A stretch of DNA of 64,000 nucleotides, taken from Massilia sp. 9096 (GTDB lineage Bacteria; Pseudomonadota; Gammaproteobacteria; Burkholderiales; Burkholderiaceae_D). Under the pieces are notes generated by a model. The model saw nothing but the letters and a program-made list of their open reading frames with translations, was not told the origin of the DNA and searched no databases. A program made the translations under genes and the position numbers. Location: positions 2,728,001-2,792,000 of the forward strand of contig NZ_JQNN01000001.1 of assembly GCF_000745265.1 (NCBI RefSeq), written 5' to 3'. The stretch's first letter is position 1; each line of letters starts with the position of its first letter. Shown here in pieces: positions 18,678 to 27,101 of the stretch.

Positions 18678-19226
18678 TCAGCGGGCGACGTCCGCCTTGG
18701 GCGCGCCCTCGGCCTCGGCCTTCGATTCCGCCGCGCGCGCCAGGTCGACGACTTGCGGCTCGACCTCGTTCGGCACCGCCACCGACAGCTGGTAGTGCTC
18801 GACCAGCAAGCCCGCCGGCGTCCGCGCCAGCACGCCGCTGGCCATGAAGTGAGCGCCTTTGTCGCCGTCGAGCAGCTCGTCGAACCAGACGGTCTTGCCG
18901 TCCTTCGATGCGTAGACGTTGCGCCGCGTCGCGTGGTATTCCCAGGCTTTGCTGCGGCCCTCGAAATACTTGCGGCCCCAGGCCAGGAAGGCGTCGCGCC
19001 GCCACAGTTCGCTGCGGTCGGTGCCGATGAAGACGCCGTCGGGCGCGATCTTGTCGAAGTAACGCATGCGCGCGTGCGCGGCATCGTCGTGCCAGCCGTC
19101 CACGAAGGCGTTGACCTCGCGCGCCAGCGCGGCGTCGGCCGGGGCCGCGCTGGCCGTTGCGGCGCCGACAATGGATGTCACGAACAAGCTCAAGAACAGG
19201 CAGCAGGCCGGCAGCAGCGATTTCAT
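18678..19226 (-). CDS. Exported NTF2/SnoaL-like (DUF4440) protein
   Basis: 182 residues from ATG 19226. The signal peptide is followed by an NTF2-like alpha/beta cone (about 30-150), with FVDGWHDDAAHARMRYFDKIAPDGVFIGTDRSE and the WRRDAFLAWGRKYF helix typical of periplasmic DUF4440 proteins. A charged tail (ESKAEAEGAPKAD) extends beyond the fold. Such proteins are small-ligand binding or enzyme-like scaffolds; the substrate cannot be told from sequence. It stands alone. Confidence 0.7.
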   Translation of the reverse strand: MKSLLPACCLFLSLFVTSIVGAATASAAPADAALAREVNAFVDGWHDDAAHARMRYFDKIAPDGVFIGTDRSELWRRDAFLAWGRKYFEGRSKAWEYHATRRNVYASKDGKTVWFDELLDGDKGAHFMASGVLARTPAGLLVEHYQLSVAVPNEVEPQVVDLARAAESKAEAEGAPKADVAR

Positions 19227-19352
19227 GGCAGTCCTCGTCGATAAAAAAATATTGTACTTTTGAAATGTAACGAGTTGTCCAGTTTCCGTGCAAGCTGGCG
19301 GTTTGGTGTACATTCATTAACAGGACTGTCAACGCCACCGCTCGCCGACGCC

Positions 19353-19706
19353 ATGAAACGCATTGCCCTGCTGCTCGCGATTCCCGCCACGTTCGCCTTC
19401 GACGCCAGTGCCGAGGACGCCAGCAACGTCAAGAGCAAGACCGTCTACGAGCTGTTGCGGCACGACGCCACGGTCGAAAAGGCGGTGCGCCAGACGCTGG
19501 CCGAAAAACCGGCCGATCCACTCCAGCGCGACACATCGTTGCTGCGCGGCGACAGCTACACGTCGTTCCGGCGCCAGGTCGACGACGCCACGGTCCCGGA
19601 CTGCCTGCACTCGGAAGGCTTGAAGCGCCAGCCGACTTTCTTCCTGAGCGGCTGGCTTGCCCTTCCCTTCGTCGCCGTCGCCAAGGTGCGCGGCAAATGC
19701 CAATGA
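19353..19706 (+). CDS. Small exported protein of unknown family, tandem paralogue 1
   Basis: 117 residues with a signal peptide (cleavage near ASA, about residue 20). The mature part has KAVRQTLAEK, LLRGDSYTSFRRQVDDATVPDC and a hydrophobic GWLALPFVAVAKVRGKC ending, with two cysteines that may pair. The next gene encodes a clear paralogue in the same order of motifs. I do not recognise the family. The C-terminal hydrophobic segment could insert in or lie along the membrane. The stop overlaps the start of the second paralogue. Confidence 0.65.
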   Translation: MKRIALLLAIPATFAFDASAEDASNVKSKTVYELLRHDATVEKAVRQTLAEKPADPLQRDTSLLRGDSYTSFRRQVDDATVPDCLHSEGLKRQPTFFLSGWLALPFVAVAKVRGKCQ

Positions 19707-20128
19707 CTGCCCGGGATATGCCTTCGATGACAAGCTCTGCACCGGCGCTGCCACTGCTGTGCCTGCTGACCGTACTGACCTTCAGCGCCGGCGCGCAAGA
19801 CCTGCTCGAGTCGAGGCAAAAGACCGAAGGCGGCAGGAGCGCGGTGCAGCCCGAGCTGCTCATGCTCGATCCTGCCGTCAGGAAGGCCGTGCGCGACACC
19901 CTCGCCGACAGCAAGCCGATGCCGCTCAAGGGCGAGGATGGCGCTGCCCTGCGCGGCGACGCCTACGGCAAGTTCACGCGCCAGGTCGACGATGCCCGGG
20001 TGCCCTCGTGCTGGCGCCCGGACGCCATGAAACACGCCCCGCCCGCGATCGGGCCGGTCAACCTGGGCGGCCTGCTGGCGCTGCCGTTCTGGGGCTGGGC
20101 GATCGTCAGCGGCAAGTGCAACCGGTGA
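19697..20128 (+). CDS. Small exported protein of unknown family, tandem paralogue 2
   Basis: 143 residues from ATG 19697; ATG 19703 (ATGA with the previous stop), 19718 or 19727 are also possible. A signal peptide ends near SAGAQ. The mature part shares KAVRDTLAD, LRGDAYGKFTRQVDDARVPSC and GGLLALPFWGWAIVSGKC with the preceding gene, including both cysteines. Four-base-type overlap indicates co-translation. The function is unknown; the pair may form a heteromer. The next gene is convergent. Confidence 0.65.
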   Translation: MPMTARDMPSMTSSAPALPLLCLLTVLTFSAGAQDLLESRQKTEGGRSAVQPELLMLDPAVRKAVRDTLADSKPMPLKGEDGAALRGDAYGKFTRQVDDARVPSCWRPDAMKHAPPAIGPVNLGGLLALPFWGWAIVSGKCNR

Positions 20129-20158
20129 CTGGACTATCGCCAGCCTGAGCCGGGTCGA

Positions 20159-20722
20159 TCAGCCGATCGCGCCCAGCAGTTCCTCGGTGCTGCGCACGCG
20201 GCCCATCATCGGGAAGATCTGGGTAATGGCGAACTCGTGCCAGTCCGCCCGCATGGTGGTCATCGCGTCTTCGGCGAACACCAGGTCGTAACCCTGGTCG
20301 AATGCCGAGCGCGCGGTCGATTCCACGCCCATATTGGTCGCGATGCCGGCCATGATCACGGTCTTGACGCCGCGGCGGCGCAGGATCTGCTCGAGTTCCG
20401 TGGCATAAAACGCGCCCCACTGGCGCTTGGTGACCAGCGCGTCGCCCGGCTGCATGCCGGCTTCCGGCACGATCTCGGAGGCGATCGCCGGGACGTTGCC
20501 GCCGTGCGCGCGGCCGCGGTCGGTCGTGTGGGTGTGCATGTTGTTCAGGTCGACGCGCACGTAGACGATGGTGGCGCCCTTGGCGCGGTAGGCGTCGGCG
20601 AGGCGAGCGCAATTGGCCACGACCTGGCTGGGCGCGTGCGGCGCCAGGTCCAGGCCGGTGATGCCGTGCTGCAGGTCGATGAATACCAAAGCGGTGGTGC
20701 TGGGGTCGAGGGCGATCGTCAT
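20159..20722 (-). CDS. Isochorismatase-family cysteine hydrolase
   Basis: 187 residues. The Rossmann-like fold has the catalytic Asp in VFIDLQHGI, Lys in TKRQWGAFYATELEQILRRRG, and the cis-peptide region. The usual nucleophile motif GxxTNxCVxxTA appears as GIATNMGVESTAR. Here the nucleophilic cysteine is replaced by glycine (M-G-V where C-V is expected), as in a known subset of isochorismatase-like proteins, so hydrolase activity is uncertain. It is divergent from a TetR gene with a palindromic operator between them and is probably its target. Confidence 0.85.
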   Translation of the reverse strand: MTIALDPSTTALVFIDLQHGITGLDLAPHAPSQVVANCARLADAYRAKGATIVYVRVDLNNMHTHTTDRGRAHGGNVPAIASEIVPEAGMQPGDALVTKRQWGAFYATELEQILRRRGVKTVIMAGIATNMGVESTARSAFDQGYDLVFAEDAMTTMRADWHEFAITQIFPMMGRVRSTEELLGAIG

Positions 20723-20759
20723 GGCGGCTCCTGGTGAGGTTGAATTGTTGGCGAGATAT

Positions 20760-20799
20760 GCGAGGATATCCTCGCAAATATAGTAGAGAGTATCCTCGC
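20760..20799. promoter_or_regulatory. TetR operator between isochorismatase-like gene and tetR
   Basis: A perfect 16-bp palindrome, GCGAGGAT followed by ATCCTCGC (20760-20775), then a second half-site ATCCTCGC at 20792-20799 with a degenerate left arm. The centres are 24 bp apart. It sits in the AT-rich divergent promoter region, which suits cooperative binding of two TetR dimers. Confidence 0.75.
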
Positions 20800-20883
20800 A
20801 TAAGTCAATCGACGGGTCGGCGCGGCAATGCAAATGGCTATAATGCAGTGGCTACTTATTGGCCACTTATCGACCTCGATGCC

Positions 20884-21543
20884 ATGACCGACTCGCCTTC
20901 TCCGACTGCCCTGCGTGGCGCGGCGCCCAAGCGCCAGCGCGGCCACGACCGCGTTGCCGCCATCCTGCAGGCCAGCACGGCGCTGTTCCTCGACAAGGGC
21001 TATGAAGCCGTGACGATGACCGAGATCGCGGCCGCTTCGCACACGGCGATCGGCTCGCTGTACCGCTTCTTCCCGGCCAAGGAAGCGGTGGCCGACGCGC
21101 TGCTGCGCCAATATACCGAAAGCCTGGGCGCGGGCCTCGCACACGTGCGCGCGCGCGTGGACGCGCTCGCGCATCCCTTGCGCGCGCAGGCGCTGACCGA
21201 TGCGCTGGTCGATTTCATGTCGGGGCTGCATGCCGAACGCGGCGTGGCGCTGGCGCTGGTCGACGCGCGCGGCCTGGACGACAGCCGGCGCGCATTGCGC
21301 GGCATGATGCTCGACAATTTGCGGGAACTGCTGGGCGCGGTGCTGACCGGCGCATCCGACGCGCATCTGGCGACGATGGCGCTGGCGGTGCTGCACGTGC
21401 TCAAGGGCGTGGCCCAGATGCCGGACGGCAGCGCCCCGGCGCCGGCCCTGCTCGACGAATACCGGCGCATGCTGCGCGCCTACCTGAAGGCCAGCGTGGA
21501 AACGACTGCGGAGCCGGACGTGGAGACGATGCGATGTGCGTGA
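20884..21543 (+). CDS. TetR-family transcriptional regulator
   Basis: 219 residues. The N-terminal HTH (about 20-66) has RVAAILQASTALFLDKGYEAVTMTEIAAASHTAIGSLYRFFPAKEAVAD. The helical ligand-binding domain shows no recognisable ligand signature. It is divergent from the isochorismatase-like gene with the palindrome between them, so it likely represses both. Its 3' end overlaps the yedK start by ten bases, making a two-gene transcript. Confidence 0.88.
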   Translation: MTDSPSPTALRGAAPKRQRGHDRVAAILQASTALFLDKGYEAVTMTEIAAASHTAIGSLYRFFPAKEAVADALLRQYTESLGAGLAHVRARVDALAHPLRAQALTDALVDFMSGLHAERGVALALVDARGLDDSRRALRGMMLDNLRELLGAVLTGASDAHLATMALAVLHVLKGVAQMPDGSAPAPALLDEYRRMLRAYLKASVETTAEPDVETMRCA

Positions 21544-22226
21544 ACTACCGCCCGCCCCTGCCCGAGCAGATGGACATGGTGCTCGGCGTGCTGGTCGATT
21601 TATATCGCGACTGGGACTGGCCGGGCGAGACCTGGAAGGACTACCAGGCGCCGATCCTGCGTGCGGGCAGCCGGGGCCGGCGCGAGCTGTGCGTGGCCAG
21701 CTACGGCATGGTGCCGCGCCGCCACATCCCGGATGGCGTCAAGCCGTTCGACACCATGAATGCCCGGGCCGAATCGCTGGGCGAGCGGCGCTCGTTCGCA
21801 CCGGCCTGGTATCGCACGCAGCTGTGCGCGGTGCCGATGACCTGCTTTTACGAGCCGAACTACGAAAGCGGACGCGCCGAGCGCTGGGGCATCGGCATGC
21901 GGGACGAATCGATGTTCTTCGTGGCGGGCCTGTGGCGCGAGTGGGGCGAGCCGGATGGCGGCCGTTCGACCGCTTTCACCCAGATCACGATCAACGCCGA
22001 CACCCATCCCCTGATGCGGCGCTTCCACAAGCCGGGCGACGAGAAGCGTTCGCTGGTGGTGCTGCCGAATGACGAGGTCGACGCCTGGCTCGGCTGCCGC
22101 GACCCTGAACTGGCGCGCAGCTTCCTGCGGCCCTACCCGGCTGAGTCGATGAAGGCCTGGGCCGCGCCGCGCACGCCGCCGGCCCCGTCGAAGCCGGCCG
22201 GGCCGGTCAACCTGTCGCTGTTTTGA
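21534..22226 (+). CDS. YedK/HMCES-type SOS response-associated protein
   Basis: 230 residues. The SRAP domain has the essential Cys2 (MCVNY after initiator Met removal), NARAES near residue 76, and the catalytic-site segment ADTHPLMRRFHKPGDEKR with His. These proteins form a thiazolidine crosslink with abasic sites in single-stranded DNA and shield them. The usual MCGRF start is replaced by MCVNY, and CFYEPNYESGR stands in place of the common GFYEW, so this is a divergent subgroup. It is translationally coupled to tetR. Confidence 0.87.
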   Translation: MCVNYRPPLPEQMDMVLGVLVDLYRDWDWPGETWKDYQAPILRAGSRGRRELCVASYGMVPRRHIPDGVKPFDTMNARAESLGERRSFAPAWYRTQLCAVPMTCFYEPNYESGRAERWGIGMRDESMFFVAGLWREWGEPDGGRSTAFTQITINADTHPLMRRFHKPGDEKRSLVVLPNDEVDAWLGCRDPELARSFLRPYPAESMKAWAAPRTPPAPSKPAGPVNLSLF

Positions 22227-22234
22227 TCAGATGA

Positions 22235-23170
22235 TTATTTCTTGCGCATGCTGGACAGCGCGACGCCGGCCAGGATGACGCCGAAGCCGGCCACGTGATA
22301 CAGGTGCGGGGCTTCGCCCAGCAGCGGCCAGGCGGTGAGCGTGGCGAACAGCGGGATCAGGTACAGGCTCATGCTGGCGCGCGCCGGACCGGCCACGGCC
22401 ACCAGGCGGTCATAGAAATAATAGGCGCCCAGGCTCGGCACCACGGCCAGGAAACCGAGCGCCACATAGACGCGGCCATCCAGGAAGTTCGGCACGTCGC
22501 CGCTGAAGGCTTCCCAGGCAGCGAACGGCGCCAGCGCCAGCGCGCCGCCGAGAATCAGCGCCGCCAGCTTGACCGTGCTGCCCAGCGGCGGCAGCGGTAC
22601 GCGCTTGTTGAACACCGTGTAGAAGGCCCAGCCGCAGGCGGCGACCACCACCCAGACGTCGCCGGCGCCGAATTCGATGCCGCCCAGCGCGCCGATGTGT
22701 CCCTTGGACAGCACCACCAGCACGCCCAGGATGGCCAGCAGCATGCCGCCCGCCTGGCCGCGCGAGACGCGCGCACGCCAGCCGAGCATCTCGACCAGCG
22801 TCACCAGCGCCGGCGTGGCCGCGAAAATGATCGCCACATTGGCCGCGTTGGTGTGGCGCACGCCGATGTATTGCGGTGCAACAGCCACGCCCATGCCGAG
22901 GCTGGCCAGCAGCAGGATGCGCGGCCAGTTGGCCAGCAGGACGGCGCGCTGCGCCCACAGTTTCGGACCGGTGCTCGGCAGCAGGATCAGGAACGCCAGC
23001 GCCCAGCGGCCGAAGGCGAGGAACACCGGCGGGATGCCGGCGCCCTGGGCCCAGCGGGCCACCACGAGGTTGGCCGCGAACAGCGCGGGGGCGAGCAACA
23101 TCAGTGCGAACTCGGACGAGACGGCGCTGCCGCCGAGAGTCAATCCACCACGCGATACGGCTTGGGACAC
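22235..23170 (-). CDS. DMT-family (EamA) transporter
   Basis: 311 residues with ten predicted membrane helices in two EamA repeats (about 25-150 and 170-305); the second repeat ends MSLYLIPLFATLTAWPLLGE. Such permeases usually export amino acids or other metabolites. It is divergent from an Lrp/AsnC regulator, a frequent pairing in which the regulator senses an amino acid and controls the exporter. The substrate cannot be read from the sequence. Confidence 0.88.
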   Translation of the reverse strand: MSQAVSRGGLTLGGSAVSSEFALMLLAPALFAANLVVARWAQGAGIPPVFLAFGRWALAFLILLPSTGPKLWAQRAVLLANWPRILLLASLGMGVAVAPQYIGVRHTNAANVAIIFAATPALVTLVEMLGWRARVSRGQAGGMLLAILGVLVVLSKGHIGALGGIEFGAGDVWVVVAACGWAFYTVFNKRVPLPPLGSTVKLAALILGGALALAPFAAWEAFSGDVPNFLDGRVYVALGFLAVVPSLGAYYFYDRLVAVAGPARASMSLYLIPLFATLTAWPLLGEAPHLYHVAGFGVILAGVALSSMRKK

Positions 23171-23272
23171 GACAAACTCCTGCTGGAAAATCAGGCCACG
23201 ATATTAATGCGCCGCACAAAAAATGTGCTTCCATACACCGGCCAAAAACGCAGCCTCAACAGAAGGATCTTC

Positions 23273-23285
23273 TAGCGATACGCTA
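23273..23285. promoter_or_regulatory. Candidate Lrp/AsnC-type site in the divergent promoter
   Basis: Short inverted repeat TAGCG-ata-CGCTA followed by AAAATATGG, about 50 bases before the lrp start. Size and AT-rich flanks suit an Lrp-family half-site array, but this is one short repeat only. Confidence 0.35.
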
Positions 23286-23336
23286 AAATATGGATGAGAA
23301 TTTTACGGTTCCGCGAAAGCGAGGAAGGATAGCAGT

Positions 23337-23804
23337 ATGAAAGATGGACAACTCGACGATATCGACCGCAAGATCCTGCGCACGCTCAGCCAGGACGGCC
23401 GCATCAGCAACCAGAAGCTGGCCGAAGTGGTCAACCTGTCGCCGACGCCGTGCTGGCACCGGGTCAAGGTGCTGGAAGAAGCCGGCTACGTGCAGGGCTA
23501 CGTCGCCGTGCTCGACCAGCGTGCGCTCGGGGTGCCGGACACGGTCATCATCGAAGTCACGGTGGACCGTCACGATGACGAGATCTTCAAGGCATTTTCC
23601 GACGCGCTGGCCGAATTACCGGAAGTGATGGAGGCCTACCTGCTGTCGGGCGAATACGACTACCTGATCAAGGTGGCCGTCGCCGGTACCGAAGGTTACG
23701 AGCGCTTCCTGCGCCAGAAGCTCTACAAGCTGCCTGGCGTGCGCCATACGCGCTCGACCTTCACGCTGCGCTGCCTGAAGCGGGCGCCGTCCGTTACGCT
23801 GTAA
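23337..23804 (+). CDS. Lrp/AsnC-family transcriptional regulator
   Basis: 155 residues. HTH (about 5-60): LDDIDRKILRTLSQDGRISNQKLAEVVNLSPTPCWHRVKVLEEAG. The RAM ligand domain (about 75-150) has MEAYLLSGEYDYLIKV. The STFTLRCLKR C-terminus is as in close Lrp relatives. It probably senses an amino acid and controls the divergent DMT exporter and itself. Monocistronic. Confidence 0.9.
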   Translation: MKDGQLDDIDRKILRTLSQDGRISNQKLAEVVNLSPTPCWHRVKVLEEAGYVQGYVAVLDQRALGVPDTVIIEVTVDRHDDEIFKAFSDALAELPEVMEAYLLSGEYDYLIKVAVAGTEGYERFLRQKLYKLPGVRHTRSTFTLRCLKRAPSVTL

Positions 23805-23917
23805 CAACAGCATCAATTCCGTCACTTCAGATCATTTCGCTTGAGTATTTGTTTCTGCTATGATGCAACTGGTAAATATAAGTTGCTTAATATCAAAAAC
23901 ATTCAAAGGAAATGACG

Positions 23918-24814
23918 ATGATGAAAAAGCTGATGGGTTGCGCCAGCCTGGCGATCGCATGCCAGGCCTTGCCCGCGCACGCGACGCTGGTGAGCTACAA
24001 CGGTTTCGCGGATGCCGCCAACCTCTCGACGGCGGGCAGCGCCAAGGCTACCAGCACCGCCGACGGCACCGTCATGCGCCTGACCAGCGCCACCGGCTAC
24101 CAGGGCGGCGCGGCGTACAGCACGACGCCGATCACGCTGGGCGCCAACGCGACCTTCAGCACCACCTTCGATTTCCGCTTCACCAACCCGGGCGGCATCG
24201 CCCCGGCCGACGGCATCGCCTTCGTCCTGTCCAACAGCGCCACCGGCCTGGGCAACAATGGCTATGCGCTCGGCCTGCCGACCGCGAGCCAGGCGAAAAG
24301 CGTGGCGATCGAATTCGACACCTACAACAATGGCGCGATCGACGGCAACTCGAGCAACCACGTCGGCATCGACGTCAACGGCAACGCCGCCAGCGTCTAC
24401 ACCAACTCGGTGTACGGCGTCAGCAACTGCAGCACGTCCACCACCTACAAGGCGGCCGGCTGCATGGCCAACGGCGACCTGTGGAGCGTCAACATCAGCT
24501 ACGACGGCAGCAAGCTGACCACCTACCTGACCGACCCGGCCAAGGGCGCCTCCTGGGTCGCCATCAACAGCTATGCGATCGACATCGCCAGCATCCTGGG
24601 CACCACGCAAGCCTACGTCGGCTTCACCGCCAGCACCGGCGGCGGCTACGAGAACCAGGACATCGTCAACTGGCAGTTCGCCAACACCACCCAGCTGGCG
24701 TCCAAGCCGGCCGCCACGGTGGCCGAGCCGTCGTCGCTGGCCCTGCTGGGGCTGGGTGCGCTCGGTCTGGGGCTGGCCAACCGCCGCCGCAATCGCCGCA
24801 AAAACGCCGCCTGA
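23918..24814 (+). CDS. L-type lectin-domain protein with PEP-CTERM signal
   Basis: About 298 residues. AAAGGA (23905-23910) is correctly spaced for ATG 23918 or 23921, too close for ATG 23912. The signal peptide ends PAHA. The jelly-roll lectin-like domain (about 28-255) has FSTTFDFRF, DGIAFVLSN and VAIEFDTYNN, with Asp and Asn residues placed as in calcium/manganese legume-lectin folds. The C-terminus has AEPSSLALLGLGALGLGLANRRR, a PEP-CTERM-like signal in which VPEP is degenerate. It is likely an exosortase-processed extracellular carbohydrate binder. A CXC-poor Asn/Thr/Ser-rich composition agrees with secretion. Confidence 0.82.
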   Translation: MMKKLMGCASLAIACQALPAHATLVSYNGFADAANLSTAGSAKATSTADGTVMRLTSATGYQGGAAYSTTPITLGANATFSTTFDFRFTNPGGIAPADGIAFVLSNSATGLGNNGYALGLPTASQAKSVAIEFDTYNNGAIDGNSSNHVGIDVNGNAASVYTNSVYGVSNCSTSTTYKAAGCMANGDLWSVNISYDGSKLTTYLTDPAKGASWVAINSYAIDIASILGTTQAYVGFTASTGGGYENQDIVNWQFANTTQLASKPAATVAEPSSLALLGLGALGLGLANRRRNRRKNAA

Positions 24815-24896
24815 ATCCCGTTTTACCGTTGTCCCTCGCGAGCGCGCGCATGCGCGCGTGCTCGCCTCCGGACCGGGAATCGTGGATAATCTTGCC

Positions 24897-25148
24897 ATGA
24901 ACGATACTACCCAAACCCCACCCCTGCCCGACCGCCTGTCCATCGACCCGAAGAGCCCGCACCACAACGCGGACGTCTTCAAGCACCCGGTCGGCATCCG
25001 CTTCAACGGCAAGGAACGCATCGACGTCGAGGAATATTGCATCAGCGAAGGCTGGATCAAGGTCGCCGCCGGCAAGACCCTGGACCGCAAGGGCAAGCCG
25101 ATGCTGATCAAGCTGAAGGGTACGGTCGAGCCGTATTACCAGGACTGA
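24897..25148 (+). CDS. DUF3297 family protein
   Basis: 83 residues. LPDRLSIDPKSPHHN, GIRFNGKERIDVEEYCISEGWIKV and the GKPMLIKLKGTVEPYY ending are the conserved DUF3297 core. It is a cytoplasmic single-domain protein, widespread in Proteobacteria, of unknown function. Monocistronic, with a strong terminator 27 bases after the stop. Confidence 0.85.
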   Translation: MNDTTQTPPLPDRLSIDPKSPHHNADVFKHPVGIRFNGKERIDVEEYCISEGWIKVAAGKTLDRKGKPMLIKLKGTVEPYYQD

Positions 25149-25174
25149 TTTCTCGTTTAACCGCCGAACATGCG

Positions 25175-25208
25175 AACGGCCGCCGGAGTGATCCGGCGGC
25201 CGTTTTTT
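25175..25208 (+). terminator. Rho-independent terminator after the DUF3297 gene
   Basis: Perfect 13-bp stem AACGGCCGCCGGA / TCCGGCGGCCGTT with a GTGA loop and a run of T. Confidence 0.92.
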
Positions 25209-25256
25209 GTTGGATCGGCGCCAGCAGGACGAACATGGCGCCGGAAACGCATCCAT

Positions 25257-25281
25257 AAAAAAACGGGCCCGCAGGCCCGTT
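25257..25281 (-). terminator. Rho-independent terminator after gltA
   Basis: Read on the minus strand, stem AACGGGCC / GGCCCGTT with a TGCG loop runs into TTTTTTT. It closes the sdh-gltA transcript 23 bases after the gltA stop. Confidence 0.9.
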
Positions 25282-25303
25282 CATCATGGGAGAGGACAGC
25301 GAA

Positions 25304-26605
25304 TCAACGCTTGTCCACTGCCGGCACGTCGCGGCGCTCCGAGCCCACGAACAGCTGGCGCGGACGGCCGATCTTCTGTTCCGGATCGGCGATCATCTCG
25401 TTCCACTGGGCGATCCAGCCCACGGTACGGGCCATCGCGAAGATGCCGGTGAACAGCGAGACCGGGATGCCCAGGGCCGACTGCACGATGCCCGAGTAGA
25501 AGTCGACGTTCGGGTACAGCTTGCGCGACACGAAGTATTCGTCGTTCAGGGCGATCTTCTCCAGCTCCATCGCCAGCTTGAACAGCGGGTCGTCGTGCAG
25601 GCCCAGCTCGTTCAGCACTTCGTGGCAGGTTTCGCGCATCAGCTTGGCGCGCGGGTCGAAGTTCTTGTAGACGCGGTGACCGAAGCCCATCAGCTTCACG
25701 CCCGAGGTCTTGTCCTTGACCTTCTCGATGAAGGCAGGGATGTTCTCGACGCTGCCGATTTCCTTCAGCATGTTCAGTGCGGCTTCGTTGGCGCCGCCGT
25801 GCGCCGGGCCCCACAGGCAGGCGATGCCGGCTGCGATACAGGCGAACGGGTTGGCGCCCGACGAACCGGCCAGGCGGACGGTCGAGGTCGATGCGTTCTG
25901 CTCGTGGTCGGCGTGCAGGATCAGGATGCGATCCAGGGCGCGCACCAGCACGTCGTTGACCTTGTACTCTTCGCACGGGTTCGAGAACATCATGTGCATG
26001 AAGTTCGCGCTGTACGACAGATCGTTGCGCGGGTACGCGAACGGTTGGCCGACGTTGTACTTGTATGCCATCGCGACCAGGGTCGGCAGCTTGGCGATCA
26101 GGCGGATCGCCGAGATCTCGCGCTGCTCGGGATCGTTGATGTCGAGCGAGTCGTGGTAGAACGACGACAGCGCGCCGACGGTGCCCACCAGCACGGCCAT
26201 CGGGTGCGCGTCGCGGCGGAATCCACGGAAGAAGAATTGCATCTGCTCGTGCACCATGGTGTGCTTGGTGACGGTGTCGGTGAACTTGGTCTTTTGTTCA
26301 GCAGTCGGCAGCTCGCCGTTCAGCAGCAGGTAGCAGGTTTCCAGGAAGTCGCAGTTGACGGCCAGTTGCTCGATCGGATAGCCGCGGTACAGCAGCTCGC
26401 CCTTGTCGCCGTCGATGTAGGTGATGCTCGAGTTGCAAGCCGCGGTCGACATGAAGCCAGGGTCGTAGGTGAACTTGCCGGTCTGGCCGTACAGCTTGCG
26501 GATGTCGATGACGTCCGGGCCGATCGTGCCCTTGTAGATCGGCATGTCGACCGACGGGCTGCCGTCCGAGAACGACAGGGTGGCTTTGGTATCAGAGATG
26601 TTCAT
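25304..26605 (-). CDS. gltA: Type II citrate synthase
   Basis: 433 residues, the standard size of hexameric Gram-negative GltA. It condenses oxaloacetate with acetyl-CoA. Active-site segments: [24 protein letters not shown] (His), [14 protein letters not shown] (His) and NVDFYSGI (Asp). The N-terminal beta-rich domain and [20 protein letters not shown] are intact. It is the last gene of gntR-sdhCDAB-sdhE-gltA on the minus strand, 45 bases from sdhE, followed by a terminator. NADH-inhibited allostery is a family trait, not read here. Confidence 0.97.
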   Translation of the reverse strand: MNISDTKATLSFSDGSPSVDMPIYKGTIGPDVIDIRKLYGQTGKFTYDPGFMSTAACNSSITYIDGDKGELLYRGYPIEQLAVNCDFLETCYLLLNGELPTAEQKTKFTDTVTKHTMVHEQMQFFFRGFRRDAHPMAVLVGTVGALSSFYHDSLDINDPEQREISAIRLIAKLPTLVAMAYKYNVGQPFAYPRNDLSYSANFMHMMFSNPCEEYKVNDVLVRALDRILILHADHEQNASTSTVRLAGSSGANPFACIAAGIACLWGPAHGGANEAALNMLKEIGSVENIPAFIEKVKDKTSGVKLMGFGHRVYKNFDPRAKLMRETCHEVLNELGLHDDPLFKLAMELEKIALNDEYFVSRKLYPNVDFYSGIVQSALGIPVSLFTGIFAMARTVGWIAQWNEMIADPEQKIGRPRQLFVGSERRDVPAVDKR

Positions 26606-26650
26606 GGCACTTCCTTTTCTTGGAGGTGGGTCAAATTAAAAGAGGTTTTC

Positions 26651-26917
26651 CTATGCTTGCCGCAGGCGCTCTACCAAGGCGCGCACATGCGGCAGGTCGA
26701 CCTCGCCCTCGGGTTCGCTGCGTCCCAGCATCAGGTCCATCAGCGGGTTGTCCGCCAGGTCCAGCAAGCGGGTCAGCGCATCGACTTCCTCGTCCGTCAG
26801 TTCCTCTTCGTGTGCGTCGAGGAAGCGCGTCAGGATCAAGTCGTTTTCGAGCAGGCCCCGCCGCGCGCGCCAGCGCAGGCGGGCGCGATTGGCAGGATCG
26901 GATTGATGCGTTTTCAC
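26651..26917 (-). CDS. sdhE: Succinate dehydrogenase flavinylation factor SdhE
   Basis: 88 residues from GTG 26917 (GGA five bases upstream); upstream GTG 26941 would give 96. The RGxxE signature appears as RARRGLLENDLILTRFL, the surface that contacts SdhA and promotes covalent FAD attachment. The conserved acidic helix EEVDALTRLLDLADNPLMDLMLG follows. It sits between sdhB and gltA, as in most Betaproteobacteria. Confidence 0.93.
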   Translation of the reverse strand: MKTHQSDPANRARLRWRARRGLLENDLILTRFLDAHEEELTDEEVDALTRLLDLADNPLMDLMLGRSEPEGEVDLPHVRALVERLRQA

Positions 26918-27055
26918 TGGATTCCGTTGTTCGGTCAACACTATACTCTGGCTGCCGCAGCGCGGCAGTACCGTAGTTCTACTATATTTATTGCAACACT
27001 TTGGGCACCATGCCGCCAGAAATATACCTATTTAGCGACATCTGCGCCGCGCCGT

Positions 27056-27080
27056 AGGGTGGGCTCGCGGAACCCACCCT
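27056..27080. repeat. REP-like hairpin between sdhB and sdhE
   Basis: AGGGTGGG and CCCACCCT separated by nine bases, with no T tract on either strand. Such GTAGGGTGGG hairpins are familiar interspersed elements in this group. Its intra-operon place could stabilise the upstream sdh message. One copy only is visible in the window. Confidence 0.5.
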
Positions 27081-27101
27081 GCACGACCGGGCGACGCCGC
27101 C

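Noticed and set aside
24843..24858. GC palindrome after the lectin gene as a terminator
   Set aside because: No T tract follows on either strand, so it was not listed as a terminator.
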